64,000 bases of DNA from NCBI RefSeq assembly GCF_003013715.1, contig NC_072812.1, forward strand, positions 992,001-1,056,000, written 5' to 3'. Below the pieces are notes generated by a model. It saw only the letters and a program-made list of their open reading frames with translations, was not told the DNA's origin and made no database searches. Numbering within the stretch: position 1 is the first letter of the stretch; each line of letters opens with the position of its first letter. Positions 19,369 to 30,079 of this stretch are shown here, in pieces. This DNA is from Candidozyma auris (lineage: Eukaryota > Ascomycota > Pichiomycetes > Serinales > Metschnikowiaceae). The position numbers and the translations under genes were made by a program.

Positions 19369-19775
19369 TCTGTGTGGTTTATTCTGAGTTGAAGCACTTT
19401 ATGAGAGTTGAAGTGGTATTAAAAAAATTTAGAACCTTGATACTTTGGACCCGTACACCACGCTACCCCAGGCATTTCTACCCTCCGACGAATTTGTCAT
19501 AAAATGACTGAGTGGAAAATTCAAGACCATATGTGTAATCTCCGTAGTCTCTTTGGTGGAAAAAATGCTTTTTTCTCTCAGTATAGCTAGTGGTGGTGAG
19601 CTTGCCTTGGGTCAACTCTTCCACATAGTTAACCCATTCGCAGCCAAATATGCATTGCATTTGATGTATCTACGAAAACACCATTTTGACTCAATCTCTT
19701 TAAAGAAAGGTCAATTTACTTTCATCCTTCACCTGCAACGCTTTCAAAGTTTAAACACATCAACTTCGCTCACTA
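19369..19775. other. intergenic, MRPL33/CIN1 divergent promoter
   Basis: Shared upstream region with one GCAGCC element at 19637. No further gene seen. Confidence 0.6.
19637..19646 (+). promoter_or_regulatory. TTYGCAGCCA element, copy 7
   Basis: TTCGCAGCCA followed by AA, 130 bp upstream of CIN1 and 270 bp upstream of MRPL33. Confidence 0.5.
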
Positions 19776-22700
19776 ATGGTTCAGACAGATCTGAAAAACC
19801 AAGAGATCAACAATCAAATCCTCAATCTTCTACGATCCACACATGCTAGAATCCATGAACAATTGCCTGCAGAGCATTTGGAGTTGATTAGTGCTCGTTC
19901 GCTTGGTAAAGCCCGAGAGTTGATTGCAGAGTTCGAACTGCTGCCGAAGCTCCTCGATGCGTATTTGCAATCCCATCTCGATGCGCTCATTCAGATCTAC
20001 TTCTCCCAGAAACCCGGCTCTTCAATAGCGTCATTATGCTCTGCATGTGTATATGAGCTCTGCAAGGTCAGAAGCTATAAGTTTGTCGTCAACTTCTTGT
20101 CCAATGATGTTCAAACAGGACAAAGAATCATTGAGAGGGTCAAGCACCCTGGTGTTGGAGAACACGAGATGTATTTTCTTCTTCTATGGCTCTCCTCTTT
20201 TGCTATTGTGCCTTTCCCGCTAGACAACATTGTTGCTGCTCTTCAATCGTATCTTTACCACCTCGCTATAAGGAACTTACAAAAATATGGCAGTGCCAGT
20301 ATGACGCAAAAATTGAGTGCTGTGTTGCTTTCTCGCCTTCTATTGAGAAGTGATGGGAAGGACATGCTTTTGGGCTACGTCAACGAATGCTGCTCTAACT
20401 GGTCAGAGTTGGATCACGGCGAGAAACTAGGGCACTTGATGGCGCTCAAACTGATTTTGAAGCAGTCTTCAAGTGCTACAGTTGCTAAGCTAGCTCCAAA
20501 AATCTACGAAGACGTTGCCATGGTAGATCTCATGAGCATCAAGTACCTGGTAGATTCACTGATACCAAACACTAATGTCATTCTCCTCATTGCAATCCTT
20601 TCTAGGTTGGCGAAGTTCCACATTTTGCTGAGCGAATACGTTAAGGTTTCCGCAATTGTGAATAATCTCATCAACGACATATTCAGTCCAATGGCTTCTC
20701 GCTTTGATGTCTCACTAAGAGAGGCGATGGCCAAAAGCTTGAGTAAGATTGTGTCATTTCTTCGGCTTCGTGCGGTGAATTACGCTCAGCAGCTCATTTG
20801 GTATGCTACTAGACAGCTTCGAATCCGGGAATTGGAAACTTGCTCGTCTCTGTACATCCACGATATCACAATTGACAGCTCTAACTTGTCGGTTGCAAAA
20901 TTCCACACAATATTGCTATTTTACGGCTTTCTTGGACTTAGTCGCTCAATTGACGTCCAGTTCGTTCCTACGCTTCTCTCCGTGGTCAACAAAACTCTCT
21001 TTTTGGCAAACTACCAGTATCCCATCGTACAAGGGTCTCAGTTGAGAGATGCATCGTGCTTCTGCCTATGGTCTCTTTTTCGGTCTCTTTCTCCAGACGA
21101 CTTCAAAGAAGTTGCAGAAGACATCACCATGATCCACGATGTGTGGGTGAACATAATCCGAGTTCTTCTCCTCGATGAGGATTACTCTATACGGCGTTGC
21201 GCTATTCCGGTGATGCAAGAGTTTGTTGGTCGGTTCGGATCGCTTTTGCCAATCACTTTCTCGAACATGAATGAAGGCAAACATCTAGTCGAGACTACCG
21301 CTATGCTTGTTGACACTGACAAAAGTGTCTCTGCAAAAGACATCATTGATCACGGGTATTCTTCGAAGCTTTTCGTGCCCCATATTGTGCAAGCGTTAGC
21401 TTCTGGAAATTGCTCATCTTCTTACTTCTTACGGCTCTCAGGTATACTTTTGGAGCTTCTCAATGAGGGGGCCGTACGCAAAGAGCCGGTATGCGCTTTT
21501 CTCACATCTTTACAAGAAACGGATATGGTACACATGTTGCTTGATCTGCTAAAGGTTGGTAACATAATGTGCCTCATAACCTTGGGAGAGCTTCTAAAAA
21601 GTGGATACCTCGACTGTAATACGTCTAAGGCTATTCTTATGGACGTTCAGACGATATCGTCAAATCATCATGACCCAATATTCAAAAGGATCAGTCTCTT
21701 GTTCTGGTATAGTTCGTGCATCATTGCAGGCGTAAAAGAGAAAGGTGTGCAACGCAAATTCTGGTCTATTTGGATATCTGTGTCGTCTAATGAGGCCTCT
21801 GCAAAAGGTGATTTAAAGCTACTCATGCACAAGTGCATGGAGGCAGTTTCCCTCGTGCCAATCGATACCGACACCTTCAACGATATCTGTAAGCGATTAC
21901 GTTACGGCAATATGATGATTGCAGGCCTCATACCGTGGAATATACTTACCGAGGATCAGCTTGAGCAGCAGCTCTCAATTATCTCAGATACGAAAGTCGA
22001 TGCTGAGACAAGAGCAACGCTTATCGAAAGCAATCCTCGTTTAACTGTCACCGTAGAGGGAAGTACCGTTTACAGGCCAAGTTTCCCTCTTTTGGAACTT
22101 CTAGACGACTATACTTTAACCAATAAAGGTGATGTGGGACTGAAAGTTCGCTTGGCCTGCTTGAAACACTATAGAGAATTCATAGGAGGGCGACCACAAG
22201 AACTTAATCTCAGAAAAAAATCAGCTCGTCTTGCTGGAGAGTCTTTGGATAGTGTCCGAGCCATGGCATTTGCTATTTTGTATGGATATAACCCCCACGA
22301 AGTGAGGACAATGACCTATTCTGCCTACTTTCACAAGCTTTTTGAGCTACATGCTACACTTGAACCGGAAGTGAAGGAGTCCTTCTGGGAGGGAGTCGTG
22401 CACTCGTTGGCTGGTGTGAAAGTATCGAGTGTATTGGCCAACGAAGCGTTCAAACAGTTTCTCATATGGTACGAGAATGCCTCCCACAGTGAAAGGGAGA
22501 CTGCTCTAGGTACACTTCTACGTCAACTCAAGCTCCCTAAGCCATTCGTACAGCTAGAGGCTCGCCAGCAAAAAACGATTTTGGCCACCGTTGCGTTGTT
22601 TGTGAAGTTGTTTGAGGCATCCATCACACTAGGCGAAACCTTCAACTACACTGCACTTTTCATTCGAGCCTATAACTTGCAACTAGGAAGCACCCTGGCA

Positions 22701-22964
22701 GTGAGGACCGGCCCAGTTCTTCAGATACTTTCCCATTTGAGTCTTTCCAAAGGCGAAGTGGCCTCAAAGGCCAGACAGCGCATTGTACAAATCTTCTCTA
22801 ATGCTAAGACCACTGCCATCCGACATTTAGCACAAAGGGCCCTATTTGAAGTGGTGAACGACTTGGCGCCCACCAACGAGCAATTGCTACGTTTCACTCA
22901 CGAAAGCGTCAACCTTTCGCCGCAAGACTACAAAAAATTAGAGAGCCAGCTCTTGTGTATTTAA
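19776..22964 (+). CDS. CIN1: tubulin folding cofactor D
   Basis: Cin1/TBCD binds beta-tubulin and works with cofactors C and E in assembling the alpha/beta heterodimer. The 1062-residue protein is an alpha solenoid throughout, as expected for the HEAT/ARM-type cofactor D. The diagnostic family block near residue 780-805 (LLDDYTLTNKGDVGLKVR) corresponds to the conserved DYT..RGDVGS.VR of TBCD. Length is close to S. cerevisiae Cin1 (1014). It starts at the first ATG of the frame, 130 bp after the promoter element. The S. cerevisiae gene is non-essential and its loss causes microtubule defects and benomyl sensitivity. Confidence 0.9.
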   Translation: MVQTDLKNQEINNQILNLLRSTHARIHEQLPAEHLELISARSLGKARELIAEFELLPKLLDAYLQSHLDALIQIYFSQKPGSSIASLCSACVYELCKVRSYKFVVNFLSNDVQTGQRIIERVKHPGVGEHEMYFLLLWLSSFAIVPFPLDNIVAALQSYLYHLAIRNLQKYGSASMTQKLSAVLLSRLLLRSDGKDMLLGYVNECCSNWSELDHGEKLGHLMALKLILKQSSSATVAKLAPKIYEDVAMVDLMSIKYLVDSLIPNTNVILLIAILSRLAKFHILLSEYVKVSAIVNNLINDIFSPMASRFDVSLREAMAKSLSKIVSFLRLRAVNYAQQLIWYATRQLRIRELETCSSLYIHDITIDSSNLSVAKFHTILLFYGFLGLSRSIDVQFVPTLLSVVNKTLFLANYQYPIVQGSQLRDASCFCLWSLFRSLSPDDFKEVAEDITMIHDVWVNIIRVLLLDEDYSIRRCAIPVMQEFVGRFGSLLPITFSNMNEGKHLVETTAMLVDTDKSVSAKDIIDHGYSSKLFVPHIVQALASGNCSSSYFLRLSGILLELLNEGAVRKEPVCAFLTSLQETDMVHMLLDLLKVGNIMCLITLGELLKSGYLDCNTSKAILMDVQTISSNHHDPIFKRISLLFWYSSCIIAGVKEKGVQRKFWSIWISVSSNEASAKGDLKLLMHKCMEAVSLVPIDTDTFNDICKRLRYGNMMIAGLIPWNILTEDQLEQQLSIISDTKVDAETRATLIESNPRLTVTVEGSTVYRPSFPLLELLDDYTLTNKGDVGLKVRLACLKHYREFIGGRPQELNLRKKSARLAGESLDSVRAMAFAILYGYNPHEVRTMTYSAYFHKLFELHATLEPEVKESFWEGVVHSLAGVKVSSVLANEAFKQFLIWYENASHSERETALGTLLRQLKLPKPFVQLEARQQKTILATVALFVKLFEASITLGETFNYTALFIRAYNLQLGSTLAVRTGPVLQILSHLSLSKGEVASKARQRIVQIFSNAKTTAIRHLAQRALFEVVNDLAPTNEQLLRFTHESVNLSPQDYKKLESQLLCI

Positions 22965-22965
22965 A

Positions 22966-23000
22966 GATTATGATGAAGATGATGATGATGATAATAATAT
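22966..23000. repeat. GAT/ATA microsatellite
   Basis: Run of GAT/GAA-type triplets passing into TAATAATATATA directly after the CIN1 stop. Probably part of the AT-rich 3' end region. Confidence 0.6.
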
Positions 23001-23038
23001 ATAAACCAGGGCTTCTTTCATCGCAGTGCCAGCGCCGC

Positions 23039-23242
23039 TTACAAGCCCACAATCAAGTTGTCATCCTCGCCATGCAACGTTCCAGCATCCAAGTAGGTGA
23101 CGTGGCTCCATCTTCTTTTTGGAGGCTCATTTGTTGGAGGTGTTGTTTTGGGAATCATGGAGTCGTCGACAGAGACCGAGGGCTTTTGGGGCATTGAGGC
23201 TGTTTGAGCCTTGAAAGTGTCAAAAAGTCTAGTGAATGGCAT
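23039..23242 (-). CDS. small hypothetical protein
   Basis: A 67-residue frame starting MPFTRLFDTFKAQ and ending RRWSHVTYLDAGTLHGEDDNLIVGL. I recognise no family. The composition (Pro-rich middle, conserved-looking aromatic and acidic C-terminus) is more protein-like than the random frames nearby, and it has an ATG start and an upstream gap free of other genes. Convergent with CIN1. Confidence 0.4.
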   Translation of the reverse strand: MPFTRLFDTFKAQTASMPQKPSVSVDDSMIPKTTPPTNEPPKRRWSHVTYLDAGTLHGEDDNLIVGL

Positions 23243-23721
23243 TGAATGAAAGTTGGAGATTTGAGAATGATTTGGTTGAAAAAAACTTGCAGAATTTCCG
23301 CGGCAGGCGGGTACTTATACTTTTTTCCAATGGGTAATGTGGAGATGCAAAAAGTGTGGACAACGTTGTTGCAAGGTGCGCTATCAGTGCAGGGGGTGAC
23401 ACGATTTCGGCAGGAACTGCTTGTTTGTCTGCAGTACGGCCGTGGTGAAAACTGGGGAAGAATACGATTAATGTACCGAATCCGGTGATCCCCTCGTGCG
23501 CTCTCTGCTAGATAAGCAGGATGTGGCGTGTATGTACCGGAAATGGGTTGATTAAAGAATAACTCAATCAAACTTCTCATAGCCTAGCTTTTACAAGATT
23601 CCGTTGGGCAGGCTGGTGGCGGCGGGAAGTCTGTAGGAATTGCGTTGTGCTGAAAATCACATGTTGTAGTGACTTGGTGCCGCGCCAGTGGCGAAAGGTG
23701 CACCTCTCGCCGTCACTTGCC
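23243..23721. other. intergenic
   Basis: Between the 67-residue frame and the tRNA gene. No gene or clear site seen. Confidence 0.5.
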
Positions 23722-23727
23722 AAAAAA
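23722..23727 (-). terminator. Pol III terminator
   Basis: Run of six T on the minus strand, 3 bp beyond the 3' end of the tRNA gene, as expected for RNA polymerase III termination. Confidence 0.85.
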
Positions 23728-23730
23728 GAA

Positions 23731-23804
23731 TGATTTCGCCCAGGATCGAACTGGGGACGTTCTGCGTGTTAAGCAGATGCCATAACCAACTAGACCACGA
23801 AACC
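23731..23804 (-). tRNA. tRNA-Val(AAC)
   Basis: Read on the minus strand, the 74-nt sequence folds as a full cloverleaf. The acceptor GGTTTCG pairs with CGAAATC (one G-U), with discriminator A. The D-arm contains AGTTGGTTA. The anticodon stem TCTGC/GCAGA encloses loop TTAACAC with anticodon AAC (read as IAC, valine GUU/GUC). The T-arm CCCAG/CTGGG has loop TTCGATC. The internal A and B boxes are in their normal places. No intron. The CCA end is not encoded, as is normal for eukaryotes. Confidence 0.96.
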
Positions 23805-24203
23805 ATTTGCTGATGGAATCTGAGTCCTGCTAATATATATCGGTGTACCATACACTCTGAGATCATTCATTATCTCTTGAATTTTGACTATTCCAAATCT
23901 CATACTTCTATTAAAGGTATCCAACTAGCCAAATATAGCATAAAACCACCACTTACCGACTTATTCAATTTAAGGTGTTTTTTAATGCCAACATCAAATG
24001 ATAGACCAAGCTTTCTTGACCTCCCTTTTATATGAGTTGATTGCACAAATCTCTCTTCCATCATCATCACTTTTCATTCTCATTTCGCCACATCATCCAA
24101 GTCAGATCAAATCAGTTCGTGCCTACACATGCCCCTTGCGACATGCAAAGCATAAAGTGGAGGGCGCAGGAAAGGCACCACTCTTGTCCCCTTCATACTA
24201 CTC
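23805..24203. other. intergenic upstream of tRNA-Val
   Basis: AT-rich. TGATGGAATCTGAGTCC starts about 7 bp upstream of the tRNA and faintly resembles the start of a yeast LTR, but I find no matching end or target-site duplication. No gene seen. Confidence 0.4.
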
Positions 24204-24689
24204 ATGGTCGTTGGCATAGCATTTTCAACCAAAGCTGCGTTCACCATTGGCGCTCTCATCGGTGGCACCGTGGCCATCTTGGCCAACAGAGACAAGCTCT
24301 TGGAGCTTTCAGCAGAGTTGCTCCAGAAAGGGGCCGACCTCTGCAACGAACAGATTGAAAAAAATAGAATTAAAATGGCCGCCAGTCTTGATGACGGCGA
24401 GCTAGCTATATTTTCGCAAGAAGAAGAACTAGCACAGAACTCGTCGTCGTCCATGTCGTCTAGAAAGCTATCTCGCCGAAACTCTGAGTCGCTTGTGTCG
24501 TCTCCAGAAAGCGTGCACCCAATAAGTGACACCGATGACGTTCTAACCGAGGAAGAAAGTGACATGGACGGGTGGCAGCTGGCCCACTTGTCGGAGTCAG
24601 ATTTTTCAGAAAGCTACGAGGAGATTGACTCTGAGCCGGTCTCAAGAGCCAGGTCCAGCGGGTGCATGTCGGTTAGGTCTTTGGATTAG
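24204..24689 (+). CDS. membrane-anchored acidic Ser-rich protein, unknown
   Basis: A 161-residue protein without a recognised family. One hydrophobic N-terminal segment (residues about 10-27, AAFTIGALIGGTVAILAN) is followed by a short amphipathic helix (KLLELSAELLQKGADLC). The remaining 100 residues are a Ser/Glu/Asp-rich tail with several SRR and SPE sites suited to phosphorylation. Near the C-terminus DFSESYEEIDSE carries YEEI in an acidic, serine-rich setting, which resembles an Atg8-interacting (AIM) motif; this is pattern only. It could be an organelle tail-exposed adaptor. Real-gene status rests on length, ATG start and coherent layout. Confidence 0.55.
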   Translation: MVVGIAFSTKAAFTIGALIGGTVAILANRDKLLELSAELLQKGADLCNEQIEKNRIKMAASLDDGELAIFSQEEELAQNSSSSMSSRKLSRRNSESLVSSPESVHPISDTDDVLTEEESDMDGWQLAHLSESDFSESYEEIDSEPVSRARSSGCMSVRSLD

Positions 24690-25819
24690 ATACTGTGTAG
24701 GTAAATGGTTTGGTAACGGATTGGTTTAGGATGAGTGTGTAGGTGGAGTGAAAGTGGAAGTGAATGTTCATTTGATAGTGTTCTTGTCGCTTGAGATGTG
24801 GTGCCTAATAACCTTGGTGTGTTCTGTATCTTAAAGAGCGTAGTAGGCTGTTAACAACAACTTCACAAGGAATCTGCTATGTGCTACAGCTAGTGTGGAA
24901 ATGTGGGCTTTCATTCTCTTTCAATGGCCATAAAATGATTCTCTTGCAATAGCCGTACACTGGATACTTTCAGTCACGGCATAAAGCTTCTATCCGCTGT
25001 ATCATTGGCTCTAGGCATTGGCTGATTACACCTGAAATATGAAATTACCCGTTCAGAACGTGGTTTAAGAGTGTGGAGTAGGTGCAAGGCTCTAGGCCTG
25101 TAAGGGCCCCTTACTTAACAGTCTCAGATCATCTCCATATGGTTGATTATCGTGGGTTGTGATGAATGCAGCAAGGGCCTCTTATCTAGGGCATTGAGAT
25201 GTGGATATCTTAGGCTTCTGTTTTCATATATCTGAAATAAAGCTAAGCTTTGAAGAAAAGTACATTTGAAAGTTATTAGACCCTAGGTATGTAAGTTATT
25301 CCACTCTCGTGTTGTTGCGATAACGTATTTTGCAACCAAAGTGTTGTAGTGCGACAAAATTGCAAGAAGCTCAAGCCAAGTGAAGAGCATATACTACAAT
25401 TCAAATATATCACATTTAGCGTTTTTATATTCTCGTGCAAAGTATTCGTCAAATAAACCATCGGATTCAGCTATCCAGATTCCTCGCTTCCATATCTCGA
25501 GATGAACTACACATATGGCCACTGCCATCGAACCTATAATCCCAAAGTCCCTTGTTGCACCCATCATTCATATTAGCGACTAGCCAACAACTATCAACTA
25601 TTTTCTTCAACTTGCACTACCCATAATGTTCTAAATATTCAGCGAATGAACCCTAACAGCAAATCGCCAATTGCTTCTAGCAAAACAAACACAACGAATC
25701 AAAGATAATTAAAGTCTCTTTACACCCATTTCCACTAACGACTAACTCTTAAAAATAAAAGAATCAATCAAGCTACACGCCTCTCAATAACGTGCTCTTG
25801 TGATCCCACTTTTTTGGCA

Positions 25820-25833
25820 GGCCCAGGTGGGCC
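25820..25833. promoter_or_regulatory. inverted repeat in XYL2 promoter
   Basis: GGCCCA and TGGGCC separated by GG, about 95-105 bp upstream of the XYL2 start. A nearby CCCCG (25842) resembles a Mig1/CreA-type core. A binding role in carbon regulation is inference. Confidence 0.35.
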
Positions 25834-25876
25834 AGGGAGTCTCCCCGAGAGTCACCCCACTGCAGCTACCCCAGCA

Positions 25877-25882
25877 TATATA
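25877..25882 (+). promoter_or_regulatory. TATA box of XYL2
   Basis: TATATA 45 bp upstream of the start codon, suited to a strongly regulated gene. Confidence 0.5.
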
Positions 25883-25926
25883 GTCGCACAGGGAATTTTC
25901 AGCAACCTCCACCAGCACCCACCATA

Positions 25927-27015
25927 ATGACCAAAAACCCTTCTCTTGTGCTCAACAAAATCGACGACATTTCCTTCGAGGAGTTCGACGCTCCAACCAT
26001 CACCAGCCCCCACGACGTTCTCGTGGAGGTTAAGAAAACGGGCATTTGTGGCTCTGATATCCACTACTATGCTCATGGCAAGATTGGCGACTTTGTCTTG
26101 ACCAAACCCATGGTATTGGGCCATGAGTCTGCAGGGGTGGTTGCTGAGGTTGGCTCTGGTGTGACGTCTGTGAAAGTGGGCGACAAAGTGGCCATTGAGC
26201 CTGGGGTGCCTTCAAGATTGAGCAACGAGTACAAGGCTGGCAAGTACAACTTGTGTCCTCATATGGTGTTTGCAGCCACGCCCGAGTCGAGCCCAGAGAA
26301 GCCCAATCCGCCAGGAACGTTGTGCAAATACTACAAGTCGCCCGAGGATTTCTTGGTGAAATTACCAGACCACGTTTCGCTCGAGTTGGGTGCTCTTGTA
26401 GAGCCATTGAGCGTGGGTGTCCATGCTGCACGTCTTTCCAAGTTGTCCTTTGGCGATAAAGTGCTAATTTTCGGTGCTGGGCCTGTTGGATTGCTTGCAG
26501 CAGCGGTGGCCAAGAAGTTTGGCGCTGCCACGGTCACTGTGGTGGACATTTTCGACTCGAAGTTGCAGATGGCCAAGGATATTGGGGCTGCCACCCACAC
26601 GATTAATTCGAAAACGGCTTCGAAACCTTTCAGTGAGCATTTCACTGCTGACGACGCTCCAAACGTTGTTTTGGAGTGCACAGGTGCTGAGATTTGCATT
26701 CAACAAGGTGTACTTGCTTTGGCACCCGGTGGAAGATACGTCCAGGTTGGTAACGCTGGCGGATACGTCAAGTTCCCCATCACTGAGCTTGCAACCAAGG
26801 AGGCTACTGTGTATGGCTCCTTCAGGTACGGTTTTGGCGACTACAAGACCTCGGTGGCCATCTTGGACGAGAACTACAATAAAGGTAAGGAGAACGCTCA
26901 GATCGACTTTGAGGCTTTGATCACAGATAGGTACTCCTTCAAGGACGCCATCAAAGCCTACGATCATGTGCGTGCTGGCGGCCCTGTAAAGTGCATCATT
27001 GATGGCCCCGAGTAG
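25927..27015 (+). CDS. XYL2: xylitol dehydrogenase (NAD-dependent)
   Basis: Oxidises xylitol to D-xylulose with NAD+, the second step of fungal xylose use. The 362-residue medium-chain dehydrogenase has the catalytic zinc ligands Cys41, His66 and Glu67 (GHES), and Glu159. The Rossmann motif GAGPVG is at 183-188 and is followed by Asp207-Ile208-Phe209, the residues that set NAD+ preference in the Scheffersomyces enzyme. The structural-zinc site is replaced by Ser96, Ser99 and Tyr102, also as in that enzyme. No CTG codon occurs in the gene and the codon choice is that of a well-expressed gene. Sorbitol dehydrogenase is the nearest alternative, but the EPGVPSR...NLCPHM block is typical of XYL2. 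It faces the Cat8/Sip4-like regulator, 115 bp between stop codons. Confidence 0.95.
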   Translation: MTKNPSLVLNKIDDISFEEFDAPTITSPHDVLVEVKKTGICGSDIHYYAHGKIGDFVLTKPMVLGHESAGVVAEVGSGVTSVKVGDKVAIEPGVPSRLSNEYKAGKYNLCPHMVFAATPESSPEKPNPPGTLCKYYKSPEDFLVKLPDHVSLELGALVEPLSVGVHAARLSKLSFGDKVLIFGAGPVGLLAAAVAKKFGAATVTVVDIFDSKLQMAKDIGAATHTINSKTASKPFSEHFTADDAPNVVLECTGAEICIQQGVLALAPGGRYVQVGNAGGYVKFPITELATKEATVYGSFRYGFGDYKTSVAILDENYNKGKENAQIDFEALITDRYSFKDAIKAYDHVRAGGPVKCIIDGPE

Positions 27016-27130
27016 TTTGATAGCATCATCCAAAAGTCTAATGAATAATGATGTTCCTAATAGAAAAATGCATAAGTATACACAGAAAATAATATACTTT
27101 TGGGATAAATATTTGTACAAATGCGTAAAC

Positions 27131-30045
27131 TCAACGAGCTCCTTGCTCGCTGAAGCTTCTTCCATGCCTCAAGTTCATCAAGTCGTTTGCAACTTCTTCG
27201 CTTTTGACGTCCTCGTCCTTTATGGTTCCTTCACCGAGGTAAAGGTTGTTGTTGAGCCCATTACCTTTGCTTACACTTTGCCTTCCATATATGGTCGGGG
27301 AAAGTGGACCAGAATAATGCAATGACGATCCAGGGCCATTTGGGTATACCCCCATGTTGAGAGGCATAATTGGAGGAAGCTGCACTGAAGACTTAATATC
27401 ATGCACAGGTGTGGATCCAGGCTGGAGATTCGAATGTTGTTGTGTATCAAATGAGGGATGCGACATGCTTTGCATTTGAGCCGGTTGTGATCTTTGCTCT
27501 TTCTCCATCTCCTGTTTCCTCTTTCTCTGCTGTTGAGATTTCTCAAACAACAAGTTCGTTTTGTACTTTATGTACTTGAGGATCTTTAGGTACTTGAGAT
27601 CTTCATCCATATCTTCGTCGTCCCAGTCGATGTCATGCTCCCCGAAATCCTCGTCATCAGAGTCTTCCGCGTGACGCTTGTCCTTCAAAATCTCTTCACG
27701 AAGCTCATCATTGATAATGCGTTTAAACAAATCATCTTCTTTCACCTTCTTTTGCTTCATATATTTATTCGCATCTGGCTGGTAGTTGATGAAGATTTTT
27801 ATGAAAAGTCCAATGCTTCGATTGAGAACTCGGATTGTATCTGCACTCATTATACCACCCTTCTTGGCTATTTTAAGAGTGCAAATGAGAAGATAGAGCA
27901 TCTGCAACACAATTGACTTCTTGAAATTGATAATTGTAAGCGAAAGGCCATTGAGCATCGAATTGTATGGTGAAGGCTGAATCTCTTTCCTCTTAATTCT
28001 GCCATTCATACTCAGAGCATATGACAGTTTCCTCCTCTTAACGGAGAAATCGTTAATCACAAAGCCATCTTCGTCCACATCAATTCCCAAGTTTGGAGAC
28101 ATGACTCCTGCGGCCATTCTCTTGGGATCACTAAAGAACGAATTGTAAACAGCCGAATCGTTGGCGCCAGCGCCAAATCCGCCTTCAGTTTGTTCCGTCG
28201 AGTTCGCAATATGCTCGAAGATAAGAATGAAATATGCGAGTACCTCCCTCGAAATGTTTGCAATCTTGACATAGTATCCTTGAGTGAGCTCTCGATCAAT
28301 AACAAAGTTTAGATAATTCAGGGACCTAATCAAAAGATAGTGGAAGTTCAACTGCATCTTGATAAGCTGCAGCGCAGTCTTTATATCTGGAAGACCGGTA
28401 TTTTGATATGCAATCACCCCTTCCTCAGACAACCCAAATGTCTTAGAACTGTCCCCGTCGAACGTCACTCTGTGATAAAGCGTATCCTCTCCAACACTCG
28501 ATAGCACCGGTAAACCCATTTTAGTGTGCAAAGGCATGAGGTTCAACCTTTTCTCCTCGAGCGCATACCTCCAATTGGAAAGATTCTTATCAATGGTCAA
28601 GAACTGCGTGAAATTGTAGTTCAAGTTACCATCATTTCCATCACCATCATCATCATTGAGAATCCAGTCCAAGTTGTTTGGGTGGCTTTTTTTCTGATGA
28701 GGATTCTCCCCACTTTGTCTGTCTTGCTTCAAGTACTGATAATAATTGGGTGAAAAGGAGGATGGAATAATGATGTTCATGAGATTCAAAAACTCCACAC
28801 TTGGCTTAAGTAGAGTCTCGAAAAGCGGATCAAGCTCTTCGCCCGGCTGCGGTTCAAGCAAAGTACTAAGCTTCTCTGGGGTCAATTTGAAGTACCTTTC
28901 AATGGTAACTGGGTTGATCACTGTTGTGTTGATAGACGGTTTGAATCCAAATTTTAGGTTGAAGCACTTAAGCAAGACCTTGAAGCCCCAAAATATCTTG
29001 ACCCTTGTTCTTCTCTCCTGCAAGCTCAAGCTCAAGTCATTGAAGAACAAGTTTCTTGAGTTCAAGTTGATGCCAAGTATACCAATGAAGGAATTTATGA
29101 GACTTGAGAGAACGAGGGACTTCTCCTTATTGTTTGTCAAGAGTGAGTAGTAGAAAAACAACAAATAGACTTGCAACTGCTCCACAGACACGCAAAACAC
29201 GTTCAAGTAGGGTAGGAAGTCGTATATGGAGCGGATAAATGACTCATTGCTGGAATCCTTGCGGAAGCGAAAAATGTAGTTCGGATGCGAGTGGTTGAGC
29301 AAAAGATTAAGGTTCAATGATGGGTTGTTCATGTAGATCATTGCGTAGATCTGAATCACAAGGACCAAGTACTCGTTTACCACATGATAGTCATGGGTCA
29401 GGAGATTGAACCCGTTGATGGTGGCATCGTCGTAGGTGAACATGAATGGATACATGGTGTGGAACGCATCATAATTCTCCATAAACCTCTTGAAATCAAA
29501 GATCGGAATGAACGTATTATAGTTGAGAAAAAACTGGACGATTTGCTGATCCAACTCTTTCTTGGAATTGAAGATCTTCTTAAAATTGTTGATGAGCTTG
29601 ATGAAGAGATCGTACACGTCCTTGGGCAACTGCGAGTTGACGCCATTGTCATGGGCCAGCGTGACGGGGTTGTAATTGATATCCAAATCCTTATTGTGGA
29701 ACTCATTGAAGTTCGAGTATGTTGGGTGGTACAAGTACGAGTCAGGGTCGTTCAAGAGGTAATTGTGAGAATTGGTGATTTTGAGAAAGGGCAACCCCAA
29801 GTTGATGAGCAAGTGGTTAAACTGTGACTCGAAGTTTAGATTGTCGTTGCCTATGATGACGCCCTTGCGGCCAAGGTTGAAGATTTGGTCAATTGGGTTG
29901 TTGATCTGGATTGTATTGTTGTTGTTCTTGAGGGTGGTGGTGTGAGAGTGGTTGGCCAGGTCGTCCAGTTCCGCCTTAAACTGCAGTTGCGGAAACTGGT
30001 TCTGCTGTGGCTGAGGTTGTAGCTGATATGACTGATTTTGCTGTT

Positions 30046-30079
<34 letters not shown>

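Larger units (their letters stand above)
24690..25926. other. intergenic, XYL2 promoter region
   Basis: About 1.2 kb between two plus-strand genes. The distal kilobase is AT-rich with no supported frame. The proximal 130 bp is much more GC-rich and contains a perfect inverted repeat (25820-25833), CTCCCCGAG at 25841 and a TATATA box at 25877-25882. Confidence 0.55.

Noticed and set aside
23811..24080. Solo LTR next to tRNA-Val (starts TGATGGAATC)
   Set aside because: Only the first few bases resemble a yeast LTR; no CA end with a target-site duplication and no second copy in the window.
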